Below are positions 42,869 through 53,913 of a stretch of 64,000 nt of DNA, in pieces. Made by a program: the position numbers and the translations under genes. Each line of letters begins with the position of its first letter. The stretch's first letter is position 1. Source of the stretch: Prochlorococcus sp. AG-347-J20 (GTDB taxonomy: Bacteria > Cyanobacteriota > Cyanobacteriia > PCC-6307 > Cyanobiaceae); assembly GCA_003281485.1 (NCBI GenBank), contig QCBW01000005.1, positions 30,382-94,381 of the forward strand, written 5' to 3'. The notes beneath the pieces were generated by a model. The model was not told the origin of the DNA. It did not search any database and worked only from the letters and a program-made list of their open reading frames with translations.

Positions 42869-44401
42869 GTGAAGAAAGTAATCATAAGGAAAACTGAAGA
42901 AATAGAAAATTGGAGGAGAAATATAAATAGTGAAATTAACTTCATTCCAACAATGGGTAATCTTCATAATGGACATTTAAAACTAATATCAACAGCAAAA
43001 AATGATAACTCTAATATTAATTTAGTAAGTATTTTTATTAATCCACTGCAATTTGATAACAAGTTAGATTTAGAGAATTACCCCAAAACAATAGATAATG
43101 ATGTAAAAATCTCCTTTGCAAATGGAGCAGATGCCATCTTTATCCCAAGTAATGAAGATATATATCCACCGAATAATAAAAATATTAAATTCCTTAAAGC
43201 TCCAATAGAATTGTCTTCTGCATTATGTGGATTAAATCGAATTGGACATTTTGATGGGGTTTGTACAGTAGTTTACAGATTACTTAATCTCATCAAGCCA
43301 AAAAATCTTTACTTAGGAGAAAAAGATTGGCAACAACTTATAATTTTAAAAAATCTTCTCTTAAGAAAGAAATTAAATGTTGCTATTAAATCTATTCCTA
43401 CACAAAGAGATTTTGATGGCATTCCTTTAAGTTCACGTAATGTACATTTATCGAAAAACGAAAGAAAATTGATTAGTTTTTTTTCAGGTGAGTTATTAGA
43501 AGCAAAAAAGAATTTTCAACAAGAAAAAAAGATCAATTTACAAGAAATAATTAAAAAGCTATCAGCGAAAAAAATTTCAATTGAATATTTAGAACATTTA
43601 CATCCTTATACACTCCAAAAAGCAAGACTTGAGGATAATATTTCGTTACTGGCTGGTGCGATAAGATGTGGAGAGACAAGATTAATAGATCACGTTTTTC
43701 TAATGAAAAGAAGGCCGATTATTGCAATTGATGGCCCTGCAGGTTCAGGTAAAAGTACCGTAACAAAGTTAATAGCGAAGAAGCTTAAACTTTTATATTT
43801 AGACACTGGAGCAATGTATAGGGCATTGAGTTGGCTTATGCTAAAAGACAATATTGACTATAAAAAAGAAAAAAAATTACAGAATATTCTTAAAGATATA
43901 TCTATTGTTTTCAAGTCGAATAGAAATTCACATCAGGATGTTTATGTTAATAACTACTGTGTTACTGAAGAAATTAGGTCACAAAAGATAAGTTCAATCG
44001 TTTCTAAAATTTCCTCAATAAAAGAAGTAAGAAAATTCTTAGTAAAAGAACAAAGAAAAATTGGCGAATTAGGTGGACTTGTAGCTGAGGGAAGAGATAT
44101 AGGGACAACTGTTTTTCCTCATGCAGAACTTAAAATATTTTTAACTGCTAGTATCGATGAAAGAGCAAAAAGAAGAAAATCTGATAAAAATAGTAAAGAC
44201 TTACAAGAAATAGAGCTGCAAACATTAAAAGAACTTATAAAGAAAAGAGATTTTGAAGATTCCAATAGAGAAATATCACCTTTAATTAAAGCGAATGATG
44301 CAATAGAAATTATTACAGATGGATATTCAATTAATGAGGTAGTGGATAAAATTATTGATCTTTATAATGACAGGATTCCTAAAGAGACTGAGATCAAATA
44401 A
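42869..44401 (+). CDS. panC-cmk: Bifunctional pantothenate synthetase/cytidylate kinase
   Basis: N-half PTMGNLHNGHL, C-half IAIDGPAGSGKSTVTKLIAKKL. Confidence 0.96.
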   Translation: MKKVIIRKTEEIENWRRNINSEINFIPTMGNLHNGHLKLISTAKNDNSNINLVSIFINPLQFDNKLDLENYPKTIDNDVKISFANGADAIFIPSNEDIYPPNNKNIKFLKAPIELSSALCGLNRIGHFDGVCTVVYRLLNLIKPKNLYLGEKDWQQLIILKNLLLRKKLNVAIKSIPTQRDFDGIPLSSRNVHLSKNERKLISFFSGELLEAKKNFQQEKKINLQEIIKKLSAKKISIEYLEHLHPYTLQKARLEDNISLLAGAIRCGETRLIDHVFLMKRRPIIAIDGPAGSGKSTVTKLIAKKLKLLYLDTGAMYRALSWLMLKDNIDYKKEKKLQNILKDISIVFKSNRNSHQDVYVNNYCVTEEIRSQKISSIVSKISSIKEVRKFLVKEQRKIGELGGLVAEGRDIGTTVFPHAELKIFLTASIDERAKRRKSDKNSKDLQEIELQTLKELIKKRDFEDSNREISPLIKANDAIEIITDGYSINEVVDKIIDLYNDRIPKETEIK

Positions 44402-44403
44402 AT

Positions 44404-44877
44404 TCAAGAAATACTTTCCAAAAAACCATTTACAGAATCTTCTAAAATATCAAGGACATAATCGAAGCCCTCATCACCTCCAAAATATGGGTCAGGAACT
44501 TCTTGCTCATTAAAAACTGATCTAAAATCTTGTATTTTTTTAATTGATGCAAAATCTGTTGTAGCTGTTCTATTTTTAAGATCTTGAATATTTCTAAAAT
44601 TTGAGTCGTCCATCGCAAGAATATAGTTAAATTTTTCAAAATCTTTGCTAGTAATTTGACGAGCCCTACTTAAGATATTTATATCTCTTCTTTCTGCCGC
44701 AATTCTCATCCTAGAGTCAGCTTTTTTCCCAATATGCCAACTCCCAGTTCCAGCAGAATCTACAATAAAGCCATCAGTTAATCCATTCTTTTCAAGAAGA
44801 TTTATAAAGATAGCCTCTGCTGCAGGAGACCTACAAATATTTCCCAAACATACAAAAAGAACAGAAATTTGTTTCAT
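44404..44877 (-). CDS. Low-molecular-weight protein-tyrosine phosphatase
   Basis: VLFVCLGNICRSPAAEAIF; EVPDPYFGGDEGFDYVLDI. Confidence 0.95.
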   Translation of the reverse strand: MKQISVLFVCLGNICRSPAAEAIFINLLEKNGLTDGFIVDSAGTGSWHIGKKADSRMRIAAERRDINILSRARQITSKDFEKFNYILAMDDSNFRNIQDLKNRTATTDFASIKKIQDFRSVFNEQEVPDPYFGGDEGFDYVLDILEDSVNGFLESIS

Positions 44878-44909
44878 AAGAATTCAAATTTCAGTAAATT
44901 ATAGGACTT

Positions 44910-45671
44910 TTAAGTAGTAAATAAAACTTCTTTAATTAAAGATTCGGTAAATTCTTTACCAAACAAACTCGACAACATTGGCCTAGCTGGATCATTATCT
45001 CTTCTATATTTCAAATATTTATTTTGACCATTTATTAATTCTTTTTGCAGTTCCACATTGGCTTCTTTGCATTCGAAAAGAATTTCCAAATACAAATTAA
45101 GATATTCCTTAAATGAGCTATAAAGCTGATTAGCAATGAAAAAATCACTTCTTTCTTCTTTTGGTAATTTTGACCAAATTACTCCTGGAGAAAAAAATCT
45201 AGCGACATCTGAAGACATTTTTTCAGCTAATGGGAGTGATGAATGACATTGATTTTTGAGTTTTAAAAGTTTTTCTAGTAACTCATTATTGTATTGATTT
45301 TGTATTTTTAATGAAGGCTGGAAATCTAATACTAATAAATGACTTTTAGGAAGAGAAACAAAATCAACTCCAAAAAATGGAACATTATAAATAGTATTAG
45401 GAATAATTAAAAAATTTAAAACAGAATAATTTGGACTATTAATACAAACTGCTCTTGCAAATTGAATTCTTTTTTTATGCGTTACGCCCCAAGTAGAGAG
45501 ATTCACATCTTTTTTTGATTTTTTTGAGCCATAAGTTGAATCTTTATAAGAATATTCTGAGGGTATTATTTTTTCTAAGCAATTATATTTGCTTAAATTA
45601 TTGATTAAATATTTTAGAAAATTATGCCATCTCCAATCTGAGCTATAAAAAATAGTATCCTGTATTAACAT
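44910..45671 (-). CDS. pebB: Phycoerythrobilin:ferredoxin oxidoreductase
   Basis: Ferredoxin-dependent bilin reductase pattern ([33 protein letters not shown]); directly after pebA. Confidence 0.87.
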   Translation of the reverse strand: MLIQDTIFYSSDWRWHNFLKYLINNLSKYNCLEKIIPSEYSYKDSTYGSKKSKKDVNLSTWGVTHKKRIQFARAVCINSPNYSVLNFLIIPNTIYNVPFFGVDFVSLPKSHLLVLDFQPSLKIQNQYNNELLEKLLKLKNQCHSSLPLAEKMSSDVARFFSPGVIWSKLPKEERSDFFIANQLYSSFKEYLNLYLEILFECKEANVELQKELINGQNKYLKYRRDNDPARPMLSSLFGKEFTESLIKEVLFTT

Positions 45672-46382
45672 TCAATGAATAATCTCATTATTTAATGTAA
45701 AAAGGAATTTATTAATAAATTTATTTGTCCATTTTTCTCCAAAAAAAGATTTAAACAATTTATCTGCAGGGTCTTTTTCAAAACTGTACTTATCATATTT
45801 AATTTGATTAATCTTTATTTCTTCTGCATTTAAAAATTCATTAACAGGATTCGATTTATGAATGTTCAAATAATTATTTACAAATAAATGGAATATATTA
45901 TTTAAATCTCTATCAAGATTTAATTTATTTCCTCTACATATAATCACCCATGGGGAAAAATACTTTTTTGAATCATATATATTCTTCATTTTATTATTAT
46001 CAAATGCAGAATATTTTTTCTTAATAATACCTAAACTTGAACAATATTTTTCAAGATACTTGCCTTCTTGAATTAAAGGTTGATAATCAAGTATTGCTAA
46101 TAACTTTTGAGAATTTCCAAACCATAAAATATCGGCTCCTAAAATAGGAATTTCACTATCAAAATTTGGATATGCGACCGTATTAAACACTTGCAGTTTT
46201 TTGCCACCATCTAATCTTGTTATTCTCCACTTTCTGTAATCGGGAGATGAAAAAAGCCAATTTTTAATGATATATTTTGAGTCATCATTATGATGTTCTT
46301 TGAATTCGCTAGATATTTGCACCTCATGACCATTTAATTCATCAATATTGGTTTTAAGGAAATCAAATAGTGAATCAAACAT
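45672..46382 (-). CDS. pebA: 15,16-dihydrobiliverdin:ferredoxin oxidoreductase
   Basis: FDBR pattern ([37 protein letters not shown]). Confidence 0.87.
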   Translation of the reverse strand: MFDSLFDFLKTNIDELNGHEVQISSEFKEHHNDDSKYIIKNWLFSSPDYRKWRITRLDGGKKLQVFNTVAYPNFDSEIPILGADILWFGNSQKLLAILDYQPLIQEGKYLEKYCSSLGIIKKKYSAFDNNKMKNIYDSKKYFSPWVIICRGNKLNLDRDLNNIFHLFVNNYLNIHKSNPVNEFLNAEEIKINQIKYDKYSFEKDPADKLFKSFFGEKWTNKFINKFLFTLNNEIIH

Positions 46383-46388
46383 AAATTA

Positions 46389-47099
46389 CTAGGTCTCGGT
46401 ACTTCCTTTCCTTACTTTTTTTGTGATGTAATTAAATACAATTTTGCCTATAACAGCAATCAAGTTACCTTCAAGCTCCTTAAACATTTTCATATTGTAA
46501 GTAAAAGCTTGATTAGCTTCATCAATAATTTGATCAGCAGTTTTTTGATTTATTGGAAGTTGATTCAAAGTAAGGGAATATTCTTCCTTGAATTTTTTTT
46601 CATCAGCAATTAATTCAAATTCATAAAAATTTAAACCATCATTTCCCTGCAAATTTAATGCTTTTTTTGCGATCCTTTTCAAAATTTGCCCCCCAGATAA
46701 ATCACCTATATAGCGAGTGTAGTGGTGACCAACCAATAGCTCTGGTGACTTCTTTGCGACCTCTCGGATTCTTTCAACATATTCTTTTGCTGAGTGAGAA
46801 ATATTAATTTCATTCTTCCAGTTATCCCCAAAATAAAATTTAAGATCATTTTCAAGAGTATTTTTCCTGAATAATGATTTAAAACCTATAGGTTTTATTA
46901 CGGGATGATCCTCATTAACCAGTCTTTCAATTTCTTCTTCCATAGCTTCATAAACAAAATATAAATCACTTATCAATTTTCTATAAGATTTTTTTTCAAC
47001 AACTCCTTTTAAAAAACAAGCCACAAAACCTGTATTTTCTGCCATAGTATGGGATTTTTTTGTCCCTTCTCTTAATTGTCCTGCAAGAGCGACTGCCAT
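46389..47099 (-). CDS. ho1: Heme oxygenase
   Basis: LREGTKKSHTMAEN; HHYTRYIGDLSGGQILKRIA. Confidence 0.97.
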   Translation of the reverse strand: MAVALAGQLREGTKKSHTMAENTGFVACFLKGVVEKKSYRKLISDLYFVYEAMEEEIERLVNEDHPVIKPIGFKSLFRKNTLENDLKFYFGDNWKNEINISHSAKEYVERIREVAKKSPELLVGHHYTRYIGDLSGGQILKRIAKKALNLQGNDGLNFYEFELIADEKKFKEEYSLTLNQLPINQKTADQIIDEANQAFTYNMKMFKELEGNLIAVIGKIVFNYITKKVRKGSTET

Positions 47100-47156
47100 A
47101 TATTTTTAAATATTTTTGTAAGTGTATTTAATCTACAAGGAAAATACATAAAACAG

Positions 47157-47588
47157 CTAATTTTTGTTACCAGGGGATGTTGTAGAGAATAACTTATAAA
47201 GTTCTTTACAAACCAAAAAAAGGTTATCTTTTTGTTCCTTTTGCGGTAGATGAGTACCAGTCATTTCCCAATCGCCAATTGTAGCGACTCTCCATCTCTC
47301 GGCGGGAACAATCATACCTCGCATTATTATTCCCAACAATTTCGGAACTCTGTCATTATTATCATTTTCAATTCTTAATTGTAAAAGTATTGCTCTACAT
47401 TCAATAAGGGGGCTCCAACCAGGGAAATGAAAGGCAAAATCAATACTATCTTGCAAAGATTCATTATTTGAATTTTCCCAGGGACTAAAGTTTACGCTTG
47501 CATCTGGAAAATATTTCCGAAACAAAGCTGCAGTAGAAGCAATTTTATTAGCTATTTCAACATTACTTACATTTGAACTTGCATTCAT
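47157..47588 (-). CDS. Conserved cyanobacterial hypothetical protein
   Basis: 143-aa ORF with FRKYFPDASVNFSPW...HFPGWSPLIECRAILLQLR; good coding character. Confidence 0.65.
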   Translation of the reverse strand: MNASSNVSNVEIANKIASTAALFRKYFPDASVNFSPWENSNNESLQDSIDFAFHFPGWSPLIECRAILLQLRIENDNNDRVPKLLGIIMRGMIVPAERWRVATIGDWEMTGTHLPQKEQKDNLFLVCKELYKLFSTTSPGNKN

Positions 47589-47799
47589 AAGTAGCTGAGT
47601 ATTTTTTTTGAAAATGACATAATTTGCTTAAACTTGCTTATTAACTACTTTTTCTTTTAATAAAGATGTTGAAATGCTGATTAATAAAGTATTTTCTATT
47701 CACATTTGAATAATAAATTTCTAGGGTTTAAGGAAAATAACTCATCACAAATTACAATACGAGGAACGTCAATGAGTTATCTTTTATTAATTCAATGCT

Positions 47800-49224
47800 A
47801 TGCCAAAATTTGAAAAATTAACTTTACCTAATGAAGGCGAGATAATAACTTTTAATCAAGGCAAACCTAATGTTCCTGATAATCCAATTGTCCCATTTAT
47901 TAGGGGCGATGGTACTGGAGTTGACATTTGGCCTGCTACTCAAATCGTTCTTGATTCAGCGATTAAAAAAAGCTATGGAGATAAAAGAAAAATTAATTGG
48001 TTTAAAGTTTATGCAGGCGATGAGGCATGTGAACTTTATGGAACTTATAACTATCTCCCTCAAGATACTATTGAAGCAATCAGACACTTTGGTGTAGCCA
48101 TAAAAGGTCCTCTAACGACTCCCATCGGTGGAGGTATTAGATCTCTTAATGTTGCATTGAGGCAAATCTTTGATTTATATAGCTGTGTTAGACCATGCAA
48201 ATATTATTCAGGAACTCCAAGCCCTCACAAAAATCCCCAAAATTTAGACGTTATTGTTTATAGGGAAAATACTGAGGATATCTACATGGGAATTGAGTGG
48301 GAAGCGGAGGATGATAATTGTCTTGAATTAATTTATCACTTAAATAACGTTGTCATACCAAAAAGTAAAAACTTAAAAAATAGATCCATACCAAACGGAT
48401 CGGGTATTGGAATAAAACCGGTGAGTAAATCTGGTAGCCAAAGGCATATCAGAAAAGCTATTGAACATGCGAAAAGGTTATCAGGAGATAAGAGGCATGT
48501 GACTCTTGTTCATAAAGGGAACATTATGAAATATACAGAAGGTGCATTTAGAGATTGGGGATATGAATTAGCAGTAAATGAATTTAGAGAAGATTGCATT
48601 ACAGAGAGAGAAAGCTGGATTTTAGATAATATTCAGAAAAATCCAGAAATTACAATTGAAAATAATGCTCGAAAAATTGAACCAGGTTTTGACAAGCTTA
48701 CAAATAACAAAAAAGCATTCATTTGCGAAGAAATTAAAGAAGTTATTGCATCAATATCAAATTCTCACGGAGATGGAAAATGGAGAGAACTTATTCTTGT
48801 TGATGATCGGATAGCTGATAGTATCTTTCAACAAATTCAAACTAGACCTCAAGAATATTCAATTCTTGCAACATTAAACCTTAATGGAGACTATGTTTCT
48901 GATGCAGCTGCTGCAATTGTTGGCGGCCTAGGTATGGCTCCCGGTGCAAATATTGGAGATAATGCAGCAATTTTCGAAGCTACGCACGGTACTGCTCCAA
49001 AACATGCAGGCTTAAATAAGATTAATCCAGGTTCGGTAATTCTTAGTGGAGTAATGATGCTTGAATATTTTGGTTGGAATGAAGCAGCTAATTTAATTAC
49101 TAATGGTTTAAGTAAGGCAATAGAACAAAAAAAAGTCACCTATGATCTAGCGCGCTTAATGGAACCAAAAGTAGAACCCTTATCCTGTAGTAGTTTTGCT
49201 GAAGAAATTATCTCAAATTTCTAA
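47800..49224 (+). CDS. icd: NADP-dependent isocitrate dehydrogenase
   Basis: PFIRGDGTGVDIWPA; VYRENTEDIYMGIEW; NLNGDYVSDAAAAIVGGLGMAPGANIGD. Confidence 0.98.
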   Translation: MPKFEKLTLPNEGEIITFNQGKPNVPDNPIVPFIRGDGTGVDIWPATQIVLDSAIKKSYGDKRKINWFKVYAGDEACELYGTYNYLPQDTIEAIRHFGVAIKGPLTTPIGGGIRSLNVALRQIFDLYSCVRPCKYYSGTPSPHKNPQNLDVIVYRENTEDIYMGIEWEAEDDNCLELIYHLNNVVIPKSKNLKNRSIPNGSGIGIKPVSKSGSQRHIRKAIEHAKRLSGDKRHVTLVHKGNIMKYTEGAFRDWGYELAVNEFREDCITERESWILDNIQKNPEITIENNARKIEPGFDKLTNNKKAFICEEIKEVIASISNSHGDGKWRELILVDDRIADSIFQQIQTRPQEYSILATLNLNGDYVSDAAAAIVGGLGMAPGANIGDNAAIFEATHGTAPKHAGLNKINPGSVILSGVMMLEYFGWNEAANLITNGLSKAIEQKKVTYDLARLMEPKVEPLSCSSFAEEIISNF

Positions 49225-49226
49225 TT

Positions 49227-50576
49227 TTAAAAATTATTTTTATTTTCAAAAACTTTCCAAATATTAACCAGTGAATCTTTAGTACCAATGTTTCCAGGAT
49301 GAGTAACAATAGGAAGTTTTTCGTCATTTTTTAGATCATAAGTCACCACTGAAATTCCTGTAAAAATCTGCCCTTCAAGATAAACATAATCTGCATTTAG
49401 TCCATTACTAAGAATCACATTTGTTGTTATTCCACCTTTTGAAATCAAATATCCTATTTCGTACTTCAAATCTGCAATTAATTCAGCAATAAAAAATGCA
49501 AGTGAATTATAAAAATTAAATTGTTCAGAATAATCTAGAGACAAAAATTTTCTTGAAGTAAATAATACAGGGGTTTTTCCTTTCTCAAAAGAAAATCTAA
49601 TTTCTTTCAAAAATTTATTTTTAAAAAAATTCCTTCGCTTCTGATTATTCTCAGATGAAGTAATTTTAAAGAATTCAAAAACATCTAATTCAATTGGATT
49701 GCAATTACTTATCTCTAATAAATTATTCAATTGTATTGTTGAAAGTTCCACATACGATCCAACAATTATCAGTCCTGGAAGAAAACTCTTTTCTTTATTT
49801 CTTATTCTTAAATTTGAGAAAAATATATCAGATTGAAGAACACTTTTTTTCTCAGAAATTGAACTTATAAAACTTGCTGCAGTTCGAAAAAGGAATTTTT
49901 TTTGTTTAGTTAATTTTTTAATTACTAAGGAAAATTTTTCTAGTTGAGAATAATTTTCTAAATCTACAATTACATGTTTATTATTATTCAAGTTATTTAA
50001 TTTTTTAAAAACAATATTATTTTCTTCATCATTTAGAATTTCGATATGTGACAAGAAAAGGTTTTGAATATCTTCAATTTTTATTTGCGATTTACTCTTC
50101 TGAAATAAAAGATTCTTGACATTACTTGTCTTAAATCCGAAAATTTTATCTCTTGCAAAAATTGTTTGATTAATAGGAGTTTTATCAACAAAATGTAATC
50201 CATTAATTGTAAATCGTTTACCCTCTATAAAGGCTGGAATATGAAAAGTAGCATCAAATGGACCTAAGCAATTATTTAGGGCACTTGGTTCTACAAAGTT
50301 ATGTCCTCGAAGAGTAGAGTCTCCTCTACTTATAAAAAGTATTTCTTCTTCATAAGCTTGTGAGGCTATAACAGACTTAAGATTTCTGCAAATTTCCTCT
50401 ATGGTTAATTTCGCATCATTTTCAGATAATGACCTAGTATTAGCCAAAATAAAAAATAAATTTGATTTTGATTCAAAACCTTTGGCTAAAGTTGAGCAAT
50501 CCCACTTAAGAAGTAACAAGCAATCATGAACAGTTTGAGAACCTGTTGGATCATCATCAATAACAACAAATTTCAT
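49227..50576 (-). CDS. Four-carbon acid sugar kinase family protein (DUF1537-like)
   Basis: MKFVVIDDDPTGSQTVHD; SRGDSTLRGH; KGGITTNVILSNGLNAD; VTHPGNIGTKDSLV. Confidence 0.85.
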   Translation of the reverse strand: MKFVVIDDDPTGSQTVHDCLLLLKWDCSTLAKGFESKSNLFFILANTRSLSENDAKLTIEEICRNLKSVIASQAYEEEILFISRGDSTLRGHNFVEPSALNNCLGPFDATFHIPAFIEGKRFTINGLHFVDKTPINQTIFARDKIFGFKTSNVKNLLFQKSKSQIKIEDIQNLFLSHIEILNDEENNIVFKKLNNLNNNKHVIVDLENYSQLEKFSLVIKKLTKQKKFLFRTAASFISSISEKKSVLQSDIFFSNLRIRNKEKSFLPGLIIVGSYVELSTIQLNNLLEISNCNPIELDVFEFFKITSSENNQKRRNFFKNKFLKEIRFSFEKGKTPVLFTSRKFLSLDYSEQFNFYNSLAFFIAELIADLKYEIGYLISKGGITTNVILSNGLNADYVYLEGQIFTGISVVTYDLKNDEKLPIVTHPGNIGTKDSLVNIWKVFENKNNF

Positions 50577-50589
50577 AACTATGGCATAA

Positions 50590-51438
50590 TTACTTAAGAG
50601 ATTTTATTTGTATTGAGGCATCAAACCTTTGACTATCATTTGGAGGAATCATAACTTTTCTTAGCCCATCAACAAAAGAATTCCTGGGACTAGTCCAAGG
50701 TTCAAGACATATCATTCTTCTTGGAGGATCACTCCAAATAACTCCTAGGTCAAAAGGATATGGATGATTTAAAGTTACCTGCCTTTTTAGAATTTTATCC
50801 CTAAAAGCGCTTCTACCGGAAGTATACATCAGTAGATCAACTCCTAAATTAATATTATTTAACTCAACGAAAGTATTACTTATTATGTTTTTTTCTTGAT
50901 TCTGACAATTTAGTGGATTATTGAGAAACTCCAAATTTTTGAAATCTGAAATATTAAAATATGGATGCAACCCAAAATTTATTGGCATAGCAATATCTGT
51001 TTTGTTTTTAATCGTAATTTCAAATTCTAAACAGTTGATTTTTAGTGTAACCTCAATTCTTAATTCGAAATCAAAAGGATAATATTTCTTGGTTTTTTGA
51101 GATTCATTTAAAAATAAGCATAAAGATTTTTCATTAAAAGAATATTGCCATGGCAAATCCCTAGCGAAACCGTGTTGTCTTAATTGCAAATAATCTATCC
51201 CAAATACTGAATTAGTGGAACTTAGATTTCCACAAATTGGAAACAAGATTGGAATACCTCCCCTAATACTTTTTGTATTATCCATAAATCTTTTTTCATC
51301 GAAATAAAGTATCTTTTTACCATCAGAAACCCAATTTGTAATAACACCTCCTCTTTCAGGACAAAATTCAATATAGTTATTTTGATCTAATTGAAAGACA
51401 AAAATACCTTGGTCTTTATTAGATAATTTAATTTGCAC
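50590..51438 (-). CDS. Aldose 1-epimerase family protein
   Basis: SIRGGIPILFPICGNL; QHGFARDLPW; NFGLHPYFN; CLEPWTSPRNSF. Confidence 0.88.
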   Translation of the reverse strand: MQIKLSNKDQGIFVFQLDQNNYIEFCPERGGVITNWVSDGKKILYFDEKRFMDNTKSIRGGIPILFPICGNLSSTNSVFGIDYLQLRQHGFARDLPWQYSFNEKSLCLFLNESQKTKKYYPFDFELRIEVTLKINCLEFEITIKNKTDIAMPINFGLHPYFNISDFKNLEFLNNPLNCQNQEKNIISNTFVELNNINLGVDLLMYTSGRSAFRDKILKRQVTLNHPYPFDLGVIWSDPPRRMICLEPWTSPRNSFVDGLRKVMIPPNDSQRFDASIQIKSLK

Positions 51439-51447
51439 AACAGTTAC

Positions 51448-52347
51448 TTAAAGAGAATCAACCCAATCCAAAATATGCTGATTAACTAATTCAGGTATTT
51501 CATCATGAGGACAATGTCCAGCATCAAGAATGATTTCTTTTGTATTCTTAGGAGTAAATTTTTTATATAGATTTCTTTTTTTTGGAGTATTCATCCAAGG
51601 ATCTTTTCCTCCCCACAGAAGTAATAATGGTGAATCGAGTTTTGCGAATAACTTATCCAAAGGTAATCCCTGAGGACCTGATGGGTTAAATACACTTCTA
51701 AAAACATTAAAAGCTCCATAATCTAGCGAAGGCTTTCTTATTGACTCAACTAAAAAATCATCAACATTTTTTTTATCAACATAGACTTGATTTAATGTTT
51801 TTTTGATATTTTTTGGGTTTCTCATGTTCTCAAAAATCAACCGTTGAAGAACAATATTTTTCAAAAATATACCGGCAACAGTTTCAATTGAAGTTTGCAA
51901 CATATTCTTTTTGATATTTTTTTCTTCACTAAAATATCCTGCAGCATTAAGTAATATCACTCCTGCGTTAAGCTCCTTTAATTCTGAACCAGCTGCTAAG
52001 GCTGCATAACCACCTAATGAATTTCCAACAACAATTGTAGGCTTTTTTATTTTCTCCTTCACATAAGCTATAACCTGATCCTTCCATAAAGATCCCGAGT
52101 ATTCAACATCTTGAGGTTTAGGACTTTTCCCAAAACCAAGAAGATCTATTGCATGCACTTCGTATTTGTTACTCAAAATAGGGATATTAAATCTCCAATG
52201 ATCCGTAGAAGCCCCGAAACCATGAATTAATAAAATTGCACATTCTTTTGATGTCTGCTCAGGTTTAGCTGAAATAGTATGTATTGGGTAATTTAAAAAA
52301 TTCCAGTCATAATTCAAATCATTATCTAATAAAGATGATTTTTCCAT
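51448..52347 (-). CDS. Alpha/beta hydrolase
   Basis: ILLIHGFGASTDHWRFN; VVGNSLGGYAALAAG; LDAGHCPHDEIPE. Confidence 0.93.
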   Translation of the reverse strand: MEKSSLLDNDLNYDWNFLNYPIHTISAKPEQTSKECAILLIHGFGASTDHWRFNIPILSNKYEVHAIDLLGFGKSPKPQDVEYSGSLWKDQVIAYVKEKIKKPTIVVGNSLGGYAALAAGSELKELNAGVILLNAAGYFSEEKNIKKNMLQTSIETVAGIFLKNIVLQRLIFENMRNPKNIKKTLNQVYVDKKNVDDFLVESIRKPSLDYGAFNVFRSVFNPSGPQGLPLDKLFAKLDSPLLLLWGGKDPWMNTPKKRNLYKKFTPKNTKEIILDAGHCPHDEIPELVNQHILDWVDSL

Positions 52348-52390
52348 TTAATGAAAATTCTATATTAATTGATTCTAATAAACTTATTTC

Positions 52391-53758
52391 TTAAAGAAGA
52401 CCCACAGGATCAGCTGCAACATCATCTGAAATTTTATTACCATCATTTGGGGGCTTATCTTTTAGAACAATTCTCAAAAGAACAGGTGCAAGAAATGTAG
52501 TTCCAATAACCATTAACAAAATAGCTGCTTCAAGAGAAGGGGTTAACAATTTAGCGCTCGTTCCTAATCCGAGGAAAATTAAACCAACCTCTCCTCTTGG
52601 CATCATACCCAAACCTACAACTAATCTATTTGTAGGTTTATCACTTGAAAATACCCATCCTGCTGCAATTTTTCCAATAATTGCAACAACTAATAGAAAT
52701 CCTGCAACTACAAGAGCTGACCTACTTGTTGGATCAAGTGGATTGATAACTGATAGATCCATTCCCGCTCCTACTAATACGAAGAAAATAGTTGCGAATA
52801 AGGATACTAAAGGTAAAACTGATTGTTGAATTGCGTGATTATTTTTAGAACTACTAAGAATTAATCCAGCTGCAAAAGCACCTAAAGCTGCTTCCAATCC
52901 AATGGCTGTTGCCACGAAACAACACAATACAAGTATCACAAAAGAGGCTACCACTACGGCTCCAGGAGCCTTTAATCTATCTAATAACCAATCAAAACCT
53001 GGAGCAGCTGTTCTACTTAATGCAATAGCAGCAATAACAAATACTACAGCTGCTGCAACTAATTTAACGATAGGAGCAATTTCTAAAGTGCCTCCGGCAG
53101 CAAGGGCAACTACAACTGCAAGAATAACAATACCCAAAATATCATCCAAAACAGCCGCTCCAATAACAATCTGTCCTTCTCTAGTTTTTAAATAACCCAA
53201 CTCACCAAAAACACTTGCAGTAATTCCTATACTTGTCGCTGTCATAGATGCTCCAGCAAAAACTGCTGGGATTACATCTACTTGGAAAATAAACATTAGA
53301 CCAAGAGTTCCAAAGGCAAATGGTAAAATCACACCAGCCATAGCAACAGTGAAAGCCTGAGCTCCGACAGCTACTAATTCCTCTAATTCACTTTCTAGTC
53401 CTGTTAAAAATAAAAGAGCATATAACCCCAGAGTTGCTACTGCTTGAAGGGATGGGAAACTTTCGAAATAAACATCTGGTACCGCTTCTGGAGGAATTGA
53501 AGCTAACGAACTAATAACATTTACTAGTCCTTCATTTAGTTCCGTTCCTGCGGAGGGCGGTATTAATAAATGGAATCCTGATGCTCCTATTACAACGCCT
53601 GCAAGAAGCTCGCCTACAATAGTTGGTAAACTTAGTCTTACTAATACTTCTGCTAATGCTCTTGCGGCTAAAAAGATTAGTAAAAATCTTATAACTCCTA
53701 TTAACGTTTCAGCAACTTCTAAATCATGTGCACTTAATTCAGCAAGTAAAGAATACAT
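52391..53758 (-). CDS. Cation:proton antiporter (CPA2-like)
   Basis: Multi-TM protein; LPTIVGELLAGVVIG; AAVLDDILGIVILAVV; GLGMMPRGEVGLIF. Confidence 0.92.
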   Translation of the reverse strand: MYSLLAELSAHDLEVAETLIGVIRFLLIFLAARALAEVLVRLSLPTIVGELLAGVVIGASGFHLLIPPSAGTELNEGLVNVISSLASIPPEAVPDVYFESFPSLQAVATLGLYALLFLTGLESELEELVAVGAQAFTVAMAGVILPFAFGTLGLMFIFQVDVIPAVFAGASMTATSIGITASVFGELGYLKTREGQIVIGAAVLDDILGIVILAVVVALAAGGTLEIAPIVKLVAAAVVFVIAAIALSRTAAPGFDWLLDRLKAPGAVVVASFVILVLCCFVATAIGLEAALGAFAAGLILSSSKNNHAIQQSVLPLVSLFATIFFVLVGAGMDLSVINPLDPTSRSALVVAGFLLVVAIIGKIAAGWVFSSDKPTNRLVVGLGMMPRGEVGLIFLGLGTSAKLLTPSLEAAILLMVIGTTFLAPVLLRIVLKDKPPNDGNKISDDVAADPVGLL

Positions 53759-53913
53759 AGGAAATGTGAGGGGAAAATAAACTACATAATTGGAAGATAG
53801 TTTATTGAGGGCCCACTTTAAGAAATATGTAAGAAAAAAGCAAAAATACTCAACAAGTGTGGATCTGAAGTTACAACAAAGAAATTTTCAAAAAAATAGC
53901 TATTGTCAGTTAT

